Shown: one piece after another, positions 23,584 through 32,609 of the stretch
How the letters are laid out: every line of letters starts with the position of its first letter
Position numbering within the stretch: the stretch's first letter is position 1
NCBI GenBank assembly: GCA_001899525.1
Contig: MKVY01000028.1
Coordinates: 10,175 to 46,753 of the forward strand
Direction of reading: 5' to 3'
Origin: Rhizobiales bacterium 65-9
GTDB lineage: Bacteria; Pseudomonadota; Alphaproteobacteria; Rhizobiales; Beijerinckiaceae
Length of the DNA stretch: 36,579 nt
Notes under the pieces: generated by a model
Database searches by the model: none
The model's input: the letters and a program-made list of their open reading frames with translations, nothing else
What the model was told of the DNA's origin: nothing
Program-made: the position numbers and the translations under genes

Positions 23584-24855
23584 ATGATGTTGCGAAGGGT
23601 GGTGATCACCGGCCTCGGCTTGGTCACGCCGCTTGGAAGCGGCGTGGACGCCACATGGGCCAACATTCTCGCCGGAAAATCGGGCGCGGGTCGAATCACG
23701 CGATTCGACGTGTCGGATCTTCCGTGCCAGATCGCATGCCAGGTGCCGCGCGGCGACGGCTCCGGCGGGACCTTCAATCCCGACGACTGGATGGAGCCGA
23801 AGGAGCAGCGCAAGGTCGATGATTTCATCGTCTTTGCGATGGCGGCCGCGAAGCAGGCGCTGGACGATTCCGGCTGGCGGCCGACGAGCTACGACGACCA
23901 GATCACGACGGGCGTCATGATCGGCTCCGGCATCGGCGGGCTGCAGGGCATCGCCGACGCCGGCGTGCTGGTGAAGGAGCGCGGCCCGCGCCGTCTCTCG
24001 CCCTTTTTCATTCCCGGCCGCCTGATCAATCTCGCCTCGGGTTACGTGTCGATCGAACACGGTCTGAAGGGCCCCAATCATGCGGTCGCGACCGCCTGCT
24101 CAACAGGCGCGCACGCCATAGGCGACGCCTCGCGCATGATCGCGCTGGGCGACGCCGACGTGATGGTCGCCGGCGGCTGCGAGGCGGCGGTGACGCGGAT
24201 CGGCATGGCCGGCTTCGCCGCCTGTCGCGCCCTGTCCACAAGTTTCAACGATGCGCCGGAGAAAGGGTCGCGCCCCTACGACAAGGATCGCGACGGCTTC
24301 GTCATGGGCGAGGGCGCGGGCTGCGTGATTCTCGAGGAGCTTGAGCACGCGAAGGCGCGCGGCGCGAAAATCTACGCCGAAGTCGTCGGCTACGGCCTGT
24401 CCGGCGACGCCTATCACATCACCGCGCCGTCCGAGGATGGCGACGGCGCTTATCGCTGCATGCGGGCCGCCCTCAAGCGGGCCGGCGTCGCGGCGTCCGA
24501 CATCGACTACATCAACGCGCATGGCACCTCGACGCCGGTCGGCGACGAGATCGAATTGCGCGCCGTCGAACGCCTCATGGGCGACGCCGCCGCGAAACTG
24601 ACGATGTCGTCAACGAAATCCGCGATCGGCCATCTGCTGGGCGCGTCGGGCGCGGTCGAGGCCGTGTTCACGACCCTTGCGATTCGCGACCAGGTCGCGC
24701 CGCCGACGATCAATCTCGACAATCCGTCTGTGGAATCGGCGATCGATCTGACGCCGAAGACGGCGAAGAAAATGACGATCGATCTGGCGCTGTCGAATTC
24801 GTTCGGATTTGGCGGCACGAACGCGTCGCTCGTCCTGAAGCGCTACGACGCCTGA
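23584..24855 (+). CDS. fabF: Beta-ketoacyl-ACP synthase II FabF
   Basis: A 423-residue condensing enzyme that extends acyl-ACP with malonyl-ACP. The thiolase-fold catalytic set is Cys172 (VATACSTGAHAIGDA), His313 (INAHGTSTPVGDE), Lys345 and His350 (STKSAIGHLLGASGAVEA), with the C-terminal loop SNSFGFGGTNASLVL. The opening RRVVITGLGLVTPLGSGV is standard. Two tandem ATGs (23584 and 23587) are possible starts and the ribosome site is weak. It sits directly after acpP and is followed after 108 bases by mltG, the common alphaproteobacterial order. Confidence 0.97.
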   Translation: MMLRRVVITGLGLVTPLGSGVDATWANILAGKSGAGRITRFDVSDLPCQIACQVPRGDGSGGTFNPDDWMEPKEQRKVDDFIVFAMAAAKQALDDSGWRPTSYDDQITTGVMIGSGIGGLQGIADAGVLVKERGPRRLSPFFIPGRLINLASGYVSIEHGLKGPNHAVATACSTGAHAIGDASRMIALGDADVMVAGGCEAAVTRIGMAGFAACRALSTSFNDAPEKGSRPYDKDRDGFVMGEGAGCVILEELEHAKARGAKIYAEVVGYGLSGDAYHITAPSEDGDGAYRCMRAALKRAGVAASDIDYINAHGTSTPVGDEIELRAVERLMGDAAAKLTMSSTKSAIGHLLGASGAVEAVFTTLAIRDQVAPPTINLDNPSVESAIDLTPKTAKKMTIDLALSNSFGFGGTNASLVLKRYDA

Positions 24856-24963
24856 TTTCGGTGTGCGCTGGCGTCGCCTGTCGATGGGCGCCGCGCCGGA
24901 TTGATGCCACATTATGCGCCCATTCACGGGCGCTTGCTCGCATGCGCCAGGAGTCCGCAGCCG

Positions 24964-26340
24964 ATGACAGACGGCTACAGCAACACTGACGCCGCCTCGG
25001 TCGCGCGTCAGGCTTCCGCCGAGCCTCGCCGCGGCGCGCCAAGAAGTCCGATCGAAACCATGGAGCCGCAGGCCGCGCCGCCCCCGCCGCCGCGATTGAA
25101 GATGCGCCATCGTCCCATCGTGACCTTTGGCAGCAACATGTTCACGATTCTGCTGCTGCTGATCGCGGTCGCGGGAGCGGGCGCCTATTTCGTCGTGCGC
25201 GAGGTCGAAAGGCCTGGCCCGCTGCAGAGCGACAAGGTGCTGAGCGTGCGCGGCGGCGTGTGGGACATCGCCGAGCAGCTTGCGCAGGAGGGCGTGATCG
25301 CGAGCCCGTATGCTTTCATGTTCACGCATTTCACGCGGTCGCACGGCGAGCATCTCAAGGCCGGCGAATATATGTTCAAGCCGCGGATGACGATTCCGCA
25401 GGTCGTCTCGTTGCTGCTTGAAGGAAAGTCGATCCTTCACTCGATCTCGATTCCCGAAGGTCTGACGTCCGAGCAGATCGTCGGCCGCCTCGTCGAAAGC
25501 GATGTGCTGACGGGCGAGATTCGGGAAACGCCGCCGGAAGGCTCGCTTCTGCCTGACACCTATCGCGTGGAGCGCGGCATGTCGCGCTCGCGTCTGATCG
25601 CCCAGATGCAGGAGGGGCAGCGCAAGGCGCTCAACGAAATCTGGGCGCGGCGATCGCCCGAGATTCCTGTTCGGTCGGCCCGCGAGCTCGTCGTGCTCGC
25701 CTCCATCGTTGAAAAGGAGACCGGCCGCGCCGACGAGCGGCCGCGTGTCGCCGGCGTCTTCATCAACCGCATCAACAAGCGGATGAAGCTGCAGTCGGAC
25801 CCCACGATCGTCTACGGTCTGGTCGGCGGCAGGGGCACGTTGGGGCGCGGCATCACCAGGGCGGAGATCGACCGCGCCACGCCCTACAACACCTATGTCA
25901 TCGAGGGCCTTCCGCCGGGGCCGATCGCCAATCCAGGCCGCGCCGCGATGGAGGCGGTCGCCAATCCCTCGCGCACGAAGGATCTGTATTTCGTCGCCGA
26001 CGGGACCGGCGGCCATGTGTTCGCCGAGACGCTGGATCAGCACAACCGCAACGTCGTTCGCTGGCGTCAGGTCGAGCGCGCGCGCGCCAATCCCGACGAG
26101 AAGCCGGTCGACCGCTTCGAGGATGATTCCGTCGCGCCGCCAGCGGCGGGCCAGCCGCCTCTGCGCGGCGGCAGCGATGCGACCGGCGCATCCGGTCGTC
26201 GGGCCGGCGCCGACGTCGCGCCGTTGGCGGGCGGCCGCGTGCCGGTGACGGACGCGTCTGAGGGCACCTCGTTCGATCCGCTCAAGAACAAGACCTTCGA
26301 TCTGAACTCCCCGAAGACAGTGCCCGCCCTGCCTCGCTGA
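24964..26340 (+). CDS. mltG: Endolytic murein transglycosylase MltG
   Basis: A 458-residue MltG (YceG-like), which cleaves nascent glycan strands in the periplasm and is thought to terminate chain growth. A cytoplasmic Pro-rich N-tail is followed by one membrane segment at about 59-78 (MFTILLLLIAVAGAGAYFVV). The catalytic glutamate is Glu250 in LVVLASIVEKETG. Further family motifs are GSLLPDTYRVERG, LQSDPTIVYGL, YNTYVIEGLPPGPIANPG and YFVADGTGGHVFAETLDQHN. A disordered tail of about 80 residues (from about 375) follows the catalytic domain. AGGAG lies 10 bases before the ATG at 24964; the frame is open to 24901, but the extra residues look non-conserved. Confidence 0.95.
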   Translation: MTDGYSNTDAASVARQASAEPRRGAPRSPIETMEPQAAPPPPPRLKMRHRPIVTFGSNMFTILLLLIAVAGAGAYFVVREVERPGPLQSDKVLSVRGGVWDIAEQLAQEGVIASPYAFMFTHFTRSHGEHLKAGEYMFKPRMTIPQVVSLLLEGKSILHSISIPEGLTSEQIVGRLVESDVLTGEIRETPPEGSLLPDTYRVERGMSRSRLIAQMQEGQRKALNEIWARRSPEIPVRSARELVVLASIVEKETGRADERPRVAGVFINRINKRMKLQSDPTIVYGLVGGRGTLGRGITRAEIDRATPYNTYVIEGLPPGPIANPGRAAMEAVANPSRTKDLYFVADGTGGHVFAETLDQHNRNVVRWRQVERARANPDEKPVDRFEDDSVAPPAAGQPPLRGGSDATGASGRRAGADVAPLAGGRVPVTDASEGTSFDPLKNKTFDLNSPKTVPALPR

Positions 26341-26421
26341 CGCGGGGCGACGCGCGGCTCTTTCCAGCCGCCGCCGCTTTGCTTATGCGGACCTGATGGC
26401 TAGCGCAGGAGTCCGCGTTCG

Positions 26422-27309
26422 ATGAGTCTCTTCAGCATGACCGGCTTCGCGCGCGTGGTGGAGAGCGCCGCGGCGGGCCGGATCGTCTGGGAGTTGAAGA
26501 GCGTCAACGGCAAGTCGCTCGATATTCGCCTCCGCGCGCCCCCCGGCCTGGACGATCTGGCGGAGGAGGCTCGCCGCCGGATCGGCGCCGTCCTGAAACG
26601 CGGAACCTGTTTCGCCTCGCTCGCCGTTCAGCGCGAGGAGCGGCCGCCGGTCGTGACGGTGAACGAGGAACTGCTGGGGCGCTTGGTTGAGGTCGCCGGC
26701 CGTTACGCCGGCAGGAGCGGCCTTGCGCCGCCGGCGCTCGATGGATTGTTGGCCGTGCGCGGCGTCGTGGAGATCGCAGAGGCGCGCGAGGACGACGCGG
26801 CGGAAGCCGCCTTTCGCGGCGACGCGCTGAAGGCGCTCGACAGCGCGGTTGCGGCCCTTGCGGCCGCGCGCCGGGAAGAGGGGCGGGCGCTGGACGACAT
26901 CCTGGCGCTGCGCCTGTCCGACATCGCGCGGCTGACGGACGAGGCCGAGCGGTCGCCCGCGCGGCGGCCCGAAGCCGTCCGGCGCCGGCTCGCGGAGCAG
27001 GTCGCGGCGTTGCTGGATTCCGGTCGCGAGCTGGATCCCAATCGCCTGCACCAGGAGGCGGTTCTGCTCGCCAGCCGCGCCGATATCCGCGAGGAGCTTG
27101 ACCGCCTGAAAGCCCATGTGGAGGCGGCGCGGGCCTTGATCGCCAGCGGCGGCGCCGTCGGCCGCCGGCTTGATTTTCTTGCGCAGGAGATGGCGCGCGA
27201 GGCGAACACCTTGTCGGCGAAAGCCAATGACATCGCGCTGAATGCGACCGGCCTCGAATTGAAGACGATTGTCGAACAGTTTCGCGAGCAGGTTCAGAAT
27301 GTCGAGTGA
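26422..27309 (+). CDS. yicC: YicC/YloC-family protein
   Basis: A 295-residue YicC-family protein. The N-terminus MSLFSMTGFARV and WELKSVNGKSLDIRLRAPPG are diagnostic, and so is the C-terminal DUF1732 region (GRRLDFLAQEMAREANTLSA, NATGLELKTIVEQFREQVQN). Family members are linked to stationary-phase growth and, in more recent work, to RNA cleavage or small-RNA decay. The predicted role here is RNA metabolism with modest certainty. The gene overlaps the start of gmk by 11 bases, giving the very common yicC-gmk pair. Confidence 0.95.
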   Translation: MSLFSMTGFARVVESAAAGRIVWELKSVNGKSLDIRLRAPPGLDDLAEEARRRIGAVLKRGTCFASLAVQREERPPVVTVNEELLGRLVEVAGRYAGRSGLAPPALDGLLAVRGVVEIAEAREDDAAEAAFRGDALKALDSAVAALAAARREEGRALDDILALRLSDIARLTDEAERSPARRPEAVRRRLAEQVAALLDSGRELDPNRLHQEAVLLASRADIREELDRLKAHVEAARALIASGGAVGRRLDFLAQEMAREANTLSAKANDIALNATGLELKTIVEQFREQVQNVE

Positions 27310-27964
27310 GAGCACGCCGAAACGGCGCGGCCTGGTGCTGATCGTGTCCTCGCCGTCCGGCGCGGGCAAAACCACGCTGACGCGCGCGCTGCTCGACAAG
27401 GACAATTCGCTGCATCTGTCGGTGTCGGTCACGACGCGGCCCCGGCGCGCGAACGAGGTCAATGGCGTGCACTATCATTTCCTGAAGAGCGTTCGGGAAT
27501 TCGAGATGAAGCGCGAGGCCGGCGAACTGCTTGAATGGGCCCAGGTTCACGGCGAGCATTTTTACGGGACCCCGCGCGAGCCTGTCGAAAAAGCGCTGAT
27601 GGAAGGGCGCGACGTGCTGTTCGACATCGACGTGCAGGGCGCTGCGCAGGTGACGAAAGCGATGCGGCGGGATGTTGCGAGCGTTTTCGTCCTGCCGCCT
27701 TCCGTCGCCGAGCTTCATCGGCGTCTGCAGCGTCGCGCGGCCGAGGATGAGACGCTGATCCGCCGCCGTCTCGCCACGGCGCGCAAGGAGATCGCCCGCT
27801 GGAGCGAGTACGACTACGTCATCGTCAACGACGATCTCGACCGCGCCTTTTCCGATCTGCGCGCTATTCTCTCGGCCGAGCGGCAGCGGCGCGCGCGCAG
27901 GGTCGATTTGGAGCCGTTGGTCAGCCGGCTCGACGCTGATCTCGCGACGCTGCTCGACGGCTGA
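27299..27964 (+). CDS. gmk: Guanylate kinase
   Basis: A 221-residue guanylate kinase (GMP + ATP to GDP + ADP). The P-loop SSPSGAGKTTLTRALL begins at residue 17. The GMP-binding segment includes VSVTTRPRRANEVNGVHYHF and LLEWAQVHGEHFYGTP, and VLFDIDVQGAAQV follows. The start at 27299 lies inside the end of yicC; a longer frame to 27269 is less likely. It converges on rsmA with a 6-base gap and no visible terminator hairpin, so transcripts probably overlap. Confidence 0.97.
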   Translation: MSSESTPKRRGLVLIVSSPSGAGKTTLTRALLDKDNSLHLSVSVTTRPRRANEVNGVHYHFLKSVREFEMKREAGELLEWAQVHGEHFYGTPREPVEKALMEGRDVLFDIDVQGAAQVTKAMRRDVASVFVLPPSVAELHRRLQRRAAEDETLIRRRLATARKEIARWSEYDYVIVNDDLDRAFSDLRAILSAERQRRARRVDLEPLVSRLDADLATLLDG

Positions 27965-27970
27965 AAGAGA

Positions 27971-28822
27971 TCAGCCCGCGCTGGCCCCATCATCGAGCGC
28001 GTTGGCCAGCGCCGCGAACTCATCGGACGTCAGCGTCTCGGCGCGCCGCGTCTCGTCGACGCCGGCGCGCGCGAGCAGCGCGATCGGGTCGCCGCCGAGG
28101 GATTTCAGGCTCTGTCGCAGCATCTTGCGGCGTTGTGAGAACGCGGCCTGCGTGACGCGCGACAGGCTTGCGAGCCGGCACGCGGTCGGCCGCGCGATCG
28201 GCTCAAGATGGACGACGCTCGACGTCACTTTCGGCGGCGGCGTGAAGGCGGAGGCGGGCACGTCGAACAGGATGCGCGCGCGCGTCCGCCATGCGGCGAG
28301 CACGGACAGGCGTCCATGGTCGGCGCGATCGGCTGGCGTGGCGACGATGCGCGCGGCCACCTCGCGCTGAAACATGAGTGTGAGCGACGACCAGGGCGGC
28401 GGCCATGCGTCGGCCTCCAGCCAGCGCGCCAAGAGCGGCGTGCCGATATTGTAGGGCAGGTTGGCGACCACTTTCAGCGGCCCGTCCGATGCGATTGCGG
28501 ACAGGTCGATCGTCATGGCGTCCGCATGCATCGTTTCGAGCCGTCCCGGATAGCGCGCCGCGATGTCCGAGAGCGGCGGCAGAAAGCGCTCGTCCTGCTC
28601 GATCGCGACGACGCGCTTCGCGCCCGCCGCAAGCAGCGCGCGCGTCAGCCCGCCTGGTCCGGGCCCGACCTCGACGATCGTCGACCGCGTCAGATCTCCC
28701 GCCTCGCGCGCGATGCGCGCGGTCAGGTTGAGATCGAACAGGAAATTCTGGCCGAGCGATTTCCGCGCCTGCAGCTCGTAGCGCTTCACCACGTCGCGGA
28801 GGGGCGGAAGGTCGTCGGTCAT
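27971..28822 (-). CDS. rsmA: 16S rRNA dimethyladenosine transferase RsmA (KsgA)
   Basis: A 283-residue enzyme that dimethylates the two adjacent adenines near the 3' end of 16S rRNA. The opening [22 protein letters not shown] is characteristic. The SAM motif is [15 protein letters not shown] at about residues 51-65, and the catalytic NLPYN is at 121-125. The C-terminal subdomain carries [17 protein letters not shown]. The ribosome site before the ATG is weak and close. It lies 66 bases downstream of lptD; in many relatives surA and pdxA stand between them. Confidence 0.97.
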   Translation of the reverse strand: MTDDLPPLRDVVKRYELQARKSLGQNFLFDLNLTARIAREAGDLTRSTIVEVGPGPGGLTRALLAAGAKRVVAIEQDERFLPPLSDIAARYPGRLETMHADAMTIDLSAIASDGPLKVVANLPYNIGTPLLARWLEADAWPPPWSSLTLMFQREVAARIVATPADRADHGRLSVLAAWRTRARILFDVPASAFTPPPKVTSSVVHLEPIARPTACRLASLSRVTQAAFSQRRKMLRQSLKSLGGDPIALLARAGVDETRRAETLTSDEFAALANALDDGASAG

Positions 28823-28888
28823 CGCCTCATTCGGATCATGGGCGCGGACGGACGCTTCGCCGCCGCGTTTCAGCCGATCGCCGGGCGA

Positions 28889-31519
28889 TCAGGGCGAGGC
28901 GATGCCGTCGCGGGTGAAGTTCGCGTTGAGGCTCTGCGAGAAGCTCACTTCGCCGAGCGACCGCAGCTCCAGCTTCACATAGACCGCGCGGGAGGGCGTG
29001 TTCACGCCATTGTAGACGTCGCGGAATCCGCTGGCGACATACTGCACCGACAGGATCGTGCACTCGTCCTTGTATTGCAGGCCGACCGCCATCGATGACA
29101 GGCTCGCGCGCGTGTTGGCCCCCGTCGCCGTGTATCCTTGCGCGATCGCCTCGCGCGCCTGCAGATAGCGGTCGAGATCAAGCACCGCGCTCGAGAACAC
29201 GCTCCAGTTCGTATTGATCTTGAGATTGCCGTTGAGCGCGATTCCCTCGCGGCGGAACGCATAGCCCAGTTCCGGCTGCGCCTCGTAACGGGCGTAGAGC
29301 GCCGATCCCGACAGGCGATTCCAGGTGAAGGTGGGACCGACCTCGAGCCGCTTCAGCGCGAAGCTCTGCTCGTCGAAGCGCGCCCGCGCGGTGAGGTTGA
29401 AGTTCGGGCCGGCGCCGATGATCGCGCGGCCGACGAAATCCGAGCGCTTTTTGTCGAGTCCGGAATTAAGGCCGACATTGGCGAGATCGGGCTGGGCGTA
29501 GGAGTTGCGGCCGGCCACCTGGACCGACTGGCCCGCCAGCAGATTGACATAGCCGCCGCCCAGGCTCTGGAACGTGTATTGCGCGCCGTAATTGAAGCGG
29601 ACGCCGCCTTCGGTCCGGTCGTAGCCCGAGAACTTGCTGGTTTCAAAAAGCGTCGTGTCGTCGAACACGAGGCTCTGCGCGTCGTCGTTGGGCATGCCGG
29701 CGACGCGGTTTTCGTTGGGACGCGCGACGATCTGGGCGATCGGTTCGAGAATGCTCGTGCCGGCGGATGTGGTCGCGACGAACGGATAGCGATAGGTCAG
29801 GCCGACGGCCGGCATCGCGCGCGCATAAACCGTTTTCGAGTCGTTTCCTGCGCCGGGCGATATGCCGTTCACGAACATGCTGGCGTAGGTGTTCGGCAGG
29901 CCGGGCGAGGATGTGTAGGACGGGCTGTTCCACACGCCGTCGAGACGCAGCGAGGCGAACGGCGTCCACACCTGGCCGATCGGATCGATGATCTGCCGCC
30001 GCCAGTCGACCGTGGCGGTCGCGCGCGTGCGCTGGCCCGCGAGGCCGCGGATCAGGCAGTCCTGCCTGGAATACAGAACGCAGCCCTCGAACGGCAGCGC
30101 GGTGCCGGGAAGGAGCTGCGGAAAGCCCAGCGGGTTCACCTTGGTCACGCCGTCGGCATAGGTCGCGCCGGGGCGATAGATATAGGCGAACTGGGTCTGG
30201 TCGCGCGTCAGCGACGTGACGTTGACATCGACGCCAACCTCGCCGCCGATCGGTCCTGCGAGATTCCAGCGCTTGTTGTAGTCGAGCACGCCGACGACGG
30301 GCTGCTGTTTCTGCCAGTCATTGGCGGTGAGCGGCTGGAAATAATAGCCGCGCGCGTCGAAGAAGCTGCGATTGCCCTGGCCGCGCAGATAGACCGTCGA
30401 AATCGCGTCGCGGAAATAGAGCTGCTGGATGCTGGTGTTGCTCAGCTTGTAGTGGTCGAGGAACCACTTGTCCGTCTGCATCGTGACGTCCCAGCCGAAG
30501 CGCCAGAACTGGTTGATGTAGAATGCGCCGTTCGATTCGATCGCGCCGCGGAAATTCTTGTCGGCCGGCCCGTTCGGGCTTGCGACGAACGCCGACGGAT
30601 CGCGCTGGAAGATGCCCGCGGCGCGAACCATGTAGGAGCCGTTCATCAGCCGGTGGCGCCATTCCGCGGCGCCGAGGAAGCCCTGTCGCGAGAGGTAGGT
30701 CGGCGTCAGCGTGAGATCGTAGTTCGGCGCGAGGTTGATGAAGAAGGGCAGCGAGACGCCCGAACCCGTCGCCGTGGAGTGCAGGTAGCGCGGCGAGAGG
30801 AAGCCGGTCTTGCGCTTCACCGTGTTGTCGGGCGACCAGAAATACGGAAGCCACGCGACCGGCATGCCGAAAATCTCGACGGTCGCGTTCTCGTAATAGA
30901 TCGTGTGCTCTTCGTTGTTGTGGATGATCTTGCTGGCCTTCACCTGCCACAGGGGCGGCCGCTCGGGATTCTCCTTGCAAGGCTCGCACGCCGTATAGGT
31001 GCCGCGCTCGAAGACGGTGGTCTCGCCGCCGGCGCGCTCGGCGCGCGGCGCAGCGAATCGCACCTTCAGCGTTTCGCCGCGCACGACGGTGGTCGATTCG
31101 ACGCGCAGCGAATCGATGAAGCCGTCGCGGAAATTGTCGGTGAGTTCGAAGCGGTCGCCATGGGTGACGGTGCCGGTTTCGTCGGTCATCCGCACATTGC
31201 CTTCGGCGTAAACCCGCTTGTTGGCGCGGTCGTAGGTGACGCGATCGGCCTCCAGCGTCTTGCCGTCATAATAGAGCTGGGCGTTGCCGGCGGCGGAAAT
31301 CTTGTTGGCGTCGTTGTCGTAGATGAGCTGATTGGCCTCGACCAGCATCTTGCCGGCGCCGGCCGCGGGAGCCTGTCCCGACTGCGCCGCGCGCAGGGCC
31401 GCCGACTGCGCCAGCGCCTGGCTGCTCGCGAGCGCGAAGACGGAGACGCACGCAAGCGCGCCCGCGGCGATCATACGCCACGCGCGGCCGCTCATCCCAG
31501 CTTGCGCGGGGCGTCCCAT
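28889..31519 (-). CDS. lptD: LPS-assembly outer-membrane protein LptD
   Basis: An 876-residue LptD, the outer-membrane barrel that with LptE inserts lipopolysaccharide into the outer leaflet. A signal peptide covers about the first 38 residues (MIAAGALACVSVFALASS within it, ending ALAQ). An OstA/LptA-like periplasmic domain follows (MLVEANQLIYDNDANKISAA, VYAEGNVRMTD). The barrel contains YTACEPCKENPERPPLWQVK, VAWLPYFWSPDNTVKRKTGF, YDLTLTPTYLSRQGF and the late LQYKDECTILSVQY. The cysteine pattern differs from E. coli but is typical of rhizobial LptD. The ATG shares one base with the lptG stop (TGATG) and has GGAGG just upstream; a longer frame to 31585 is rejected. Confidence 0.95.
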   Translation of the reverse strand: MGRPAQAGMSGRAWRMIAAGALACVSVFALASSQALAQSAALRAAQSGQAPAAGAGKMLVEANQLIYDNDANKISAAGNAQLYYDGKTLEADRVTYDRANKRVYAEGNVRMTDETGTVTHGDRFELTDNFRDGFIDSLRVESTTVVRGETLKVRFAAPRAERAGGETTVFERGTYTACEPCKENPERPPLWQVKASKIIHNNEEHTIYYENATVEIFGMPVAWLPYFWSPDNTVKRKTGFLSPRYLHSTATGSGVSLPFFINLAPNYDLTLTPTYLSRQGFLGAAEWRHRLMNGSYMVRAAGIFQRDPSAFVASPNGPADKNFRGAIESNGAFYINQFWRFGWDVTMQTDKWFLDHYKLSNTSIQQLYFRDAISTVYLRGQGNRSFFDARGYYFQPLTANDWQKQQPVVGVLDYNKRWNLAGPIGGEVGVDVNVTSLTRDQTQFAYIYRPGATYADGVTKVNPLGFPQLLPGTALPFEGCVLYSRQDCLIRGLAGQRTRATATVDWRRQIIDPIGQVWTPFASLRLDGVWNSPSYTSSPGLPNTYASMFVNGISPGAGNDSKTVYARAMPAVGLTYRYPFVATTSAGTSILEPIAQIVARPNENRVAGMPNDDAQSLVFDDTTLFETSKFSGYDRTEGGVRFNYGAQYTFQSLGGGYVNLLAGQSVQVAGRNSYAQPDLANVGLNSGLDKKRSDFVGRAIIGAGPNFNLTARARFDEQSFALKRLEVGPTFTWNRLSGSALYARYEAQPELGYAFRREGIALNGNLKINTNWSVFSSAVLDLDRYLQAREAIAQGYTATGANTRASLSSMAVGLQYKDECTILSVQYVASGFRDVYNGVNTPSRAVYVKLELRSLGEVSFSQSLNANFTRDGIASP

Positions 31520-32607
31520 CAACCGTCCTCCAGGTGCAGCAAGATGAAAGCGCCGGTCAGCGCGGCCACGGCCGCGGGCGTCCAAGCAGCGGCTGTGACG
31601 CTCAGCAAACCATTCGCCCCCAAATCCTCCACCAGTTGCCGGACGACATAGAGCACGAACCCGGCTGAGACTCCACCCAGCACCATCCTCGCGACGCCGC
31701 CCATCCGGAAAAAACGTAGAGAGACGGTTGATGCAATGATAACCATCGCCACCAGCAGCAGCGGCTTGGCCAGAAGCGTTTGATATTGCAGCTCGTATCG
31801 GTTGGCGTCGAGGCCGGCCTGCCGCGTTTGCTCGATCAGCGTCGGCAGGCTCCAGAACGGCACGCTGGCGGGCGGAACGAAGCTCTGGCGGACCTGTTCC
31901 GCCTTCAGGTTCGTCGCCAGTTTATACGTCGCATGAGTCGCCGGCGGATTGTCGGCGGAGACGATCCTGACGTCGCTCATCTCCCAGAACCGGTCCTTCA
32001 GCGTCGCCTGCTTCGCCTCGACCCGCTCGAGAAAGGAGCCGTCCGTCGAAAAGACGAAGGCCGTCACCTCGGTCAGGGTCGTTCCATCGGAATTGGCGGC
32101 CATCGCCCGGATGATGGCCTGACCGTCCGGGCTTTTCTGCCGAATCCAGGTCTCCTGGCCGAGCGCCCGCGCGCCCTTGCCGAAAATCACCGCCTCGATC
32201 TCGGTGGCGCGCTGCTTCAGGGTGGCCGAAAGGGGGTTGTAGACCCCGACCATGAAGACTCCGATCAGCAGCGCCACCAGAATCGGCGGCTGGAGGAACT
32301 GCCAGACCGACACGCCGGCCGACCGGGTGACGACGAGTTCGAGCTTGCGCGACAGGTTGAGCATCGCCGCCATGGCGCCGAACAGCACCGCGAAGGGCAG
32401 CACCTGCTCGGTCACGGACGGGGTCCGGAAGAGGGCGAGCTTCGCCATCGTCAGCGCTCCCGCTGTCGGGGCCTCGCTCGCGCGGCGCATGAGTTCGACG
32501 AAGTCGACGGTATAGATGAGCACGCAGACGGTCAGGAAAACCCCGGCCATCGCCTTGAACGAACGGGCGGCGAAATAGCGCCCGAATGTGCCGCCGATCA
32601 GCGCCAT
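31519..32607 (-). CDS. lptG: LPS export ABC transporter permease LptG
   Basis: A 362-residue inner-membrane permease that with LptF and two LptB ATPases extracts LPS and pushes it along the Lpt bridge. It has the YjgP/YjgQ layout: N-terminal membrane helices (GVFLTVCVLIYTVDFVELMR, EQVLPFAVLFGAMAAMLNLS), a coupling segment KLELVVTRSAGVSVWQFLQP, and a large periplasmic beta-jellyroll (about residues 120-260). The C-terminal helices contain LGGVSAGFVLYVVRQLVEDLG. The start at 32607 gives MALIGGTFGRYFAARSFKAM, 2 bases after the lptF stop. The gene runs directly into lptD. Confidence 0.95.
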   Translation of the reverse strand: MALIGGTFGRYFAARSFKAMAGVFLTVCVLIYTVDFVELMRRASEAPTAGALTMAKLALFRTPSVTEQVLPFAVLFGAMAAMLNLSRKLELVVTRSAGVSVWQFLQPPILVALLIGVFMVGVYNPLSATLKQRATEIEAVIFGKGARALGQETWIRQKSPDGQAIIRAMAANSDGTTLTEVTAFVFSTDGSFLERVEAKQATLKDRFWEMSDVRIVSADNPPATHATYKLATNLKAEQVRQSFVPPASVPFWSLPTLIEQTRQAGLDANRYELQYQTLLAKPLLLVAMVIIASTVSLRFFRMGGVARMVLGGVSAGFVLYVVRQLVEDLGANGLLSVTAAAWTPAAVAALTGAFILLHLEDG

Positions 32608-32609
32608 GC

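Noticed and set aside
29138-31651. 837-codon open frame antisense to lptD
   Set aside because: Its residues are a low-complexity Arg/Ala/Val/Asp mix mirroring the opposite strand. It is an artefact of GC-rich codon use over a clearly recognised LptD.
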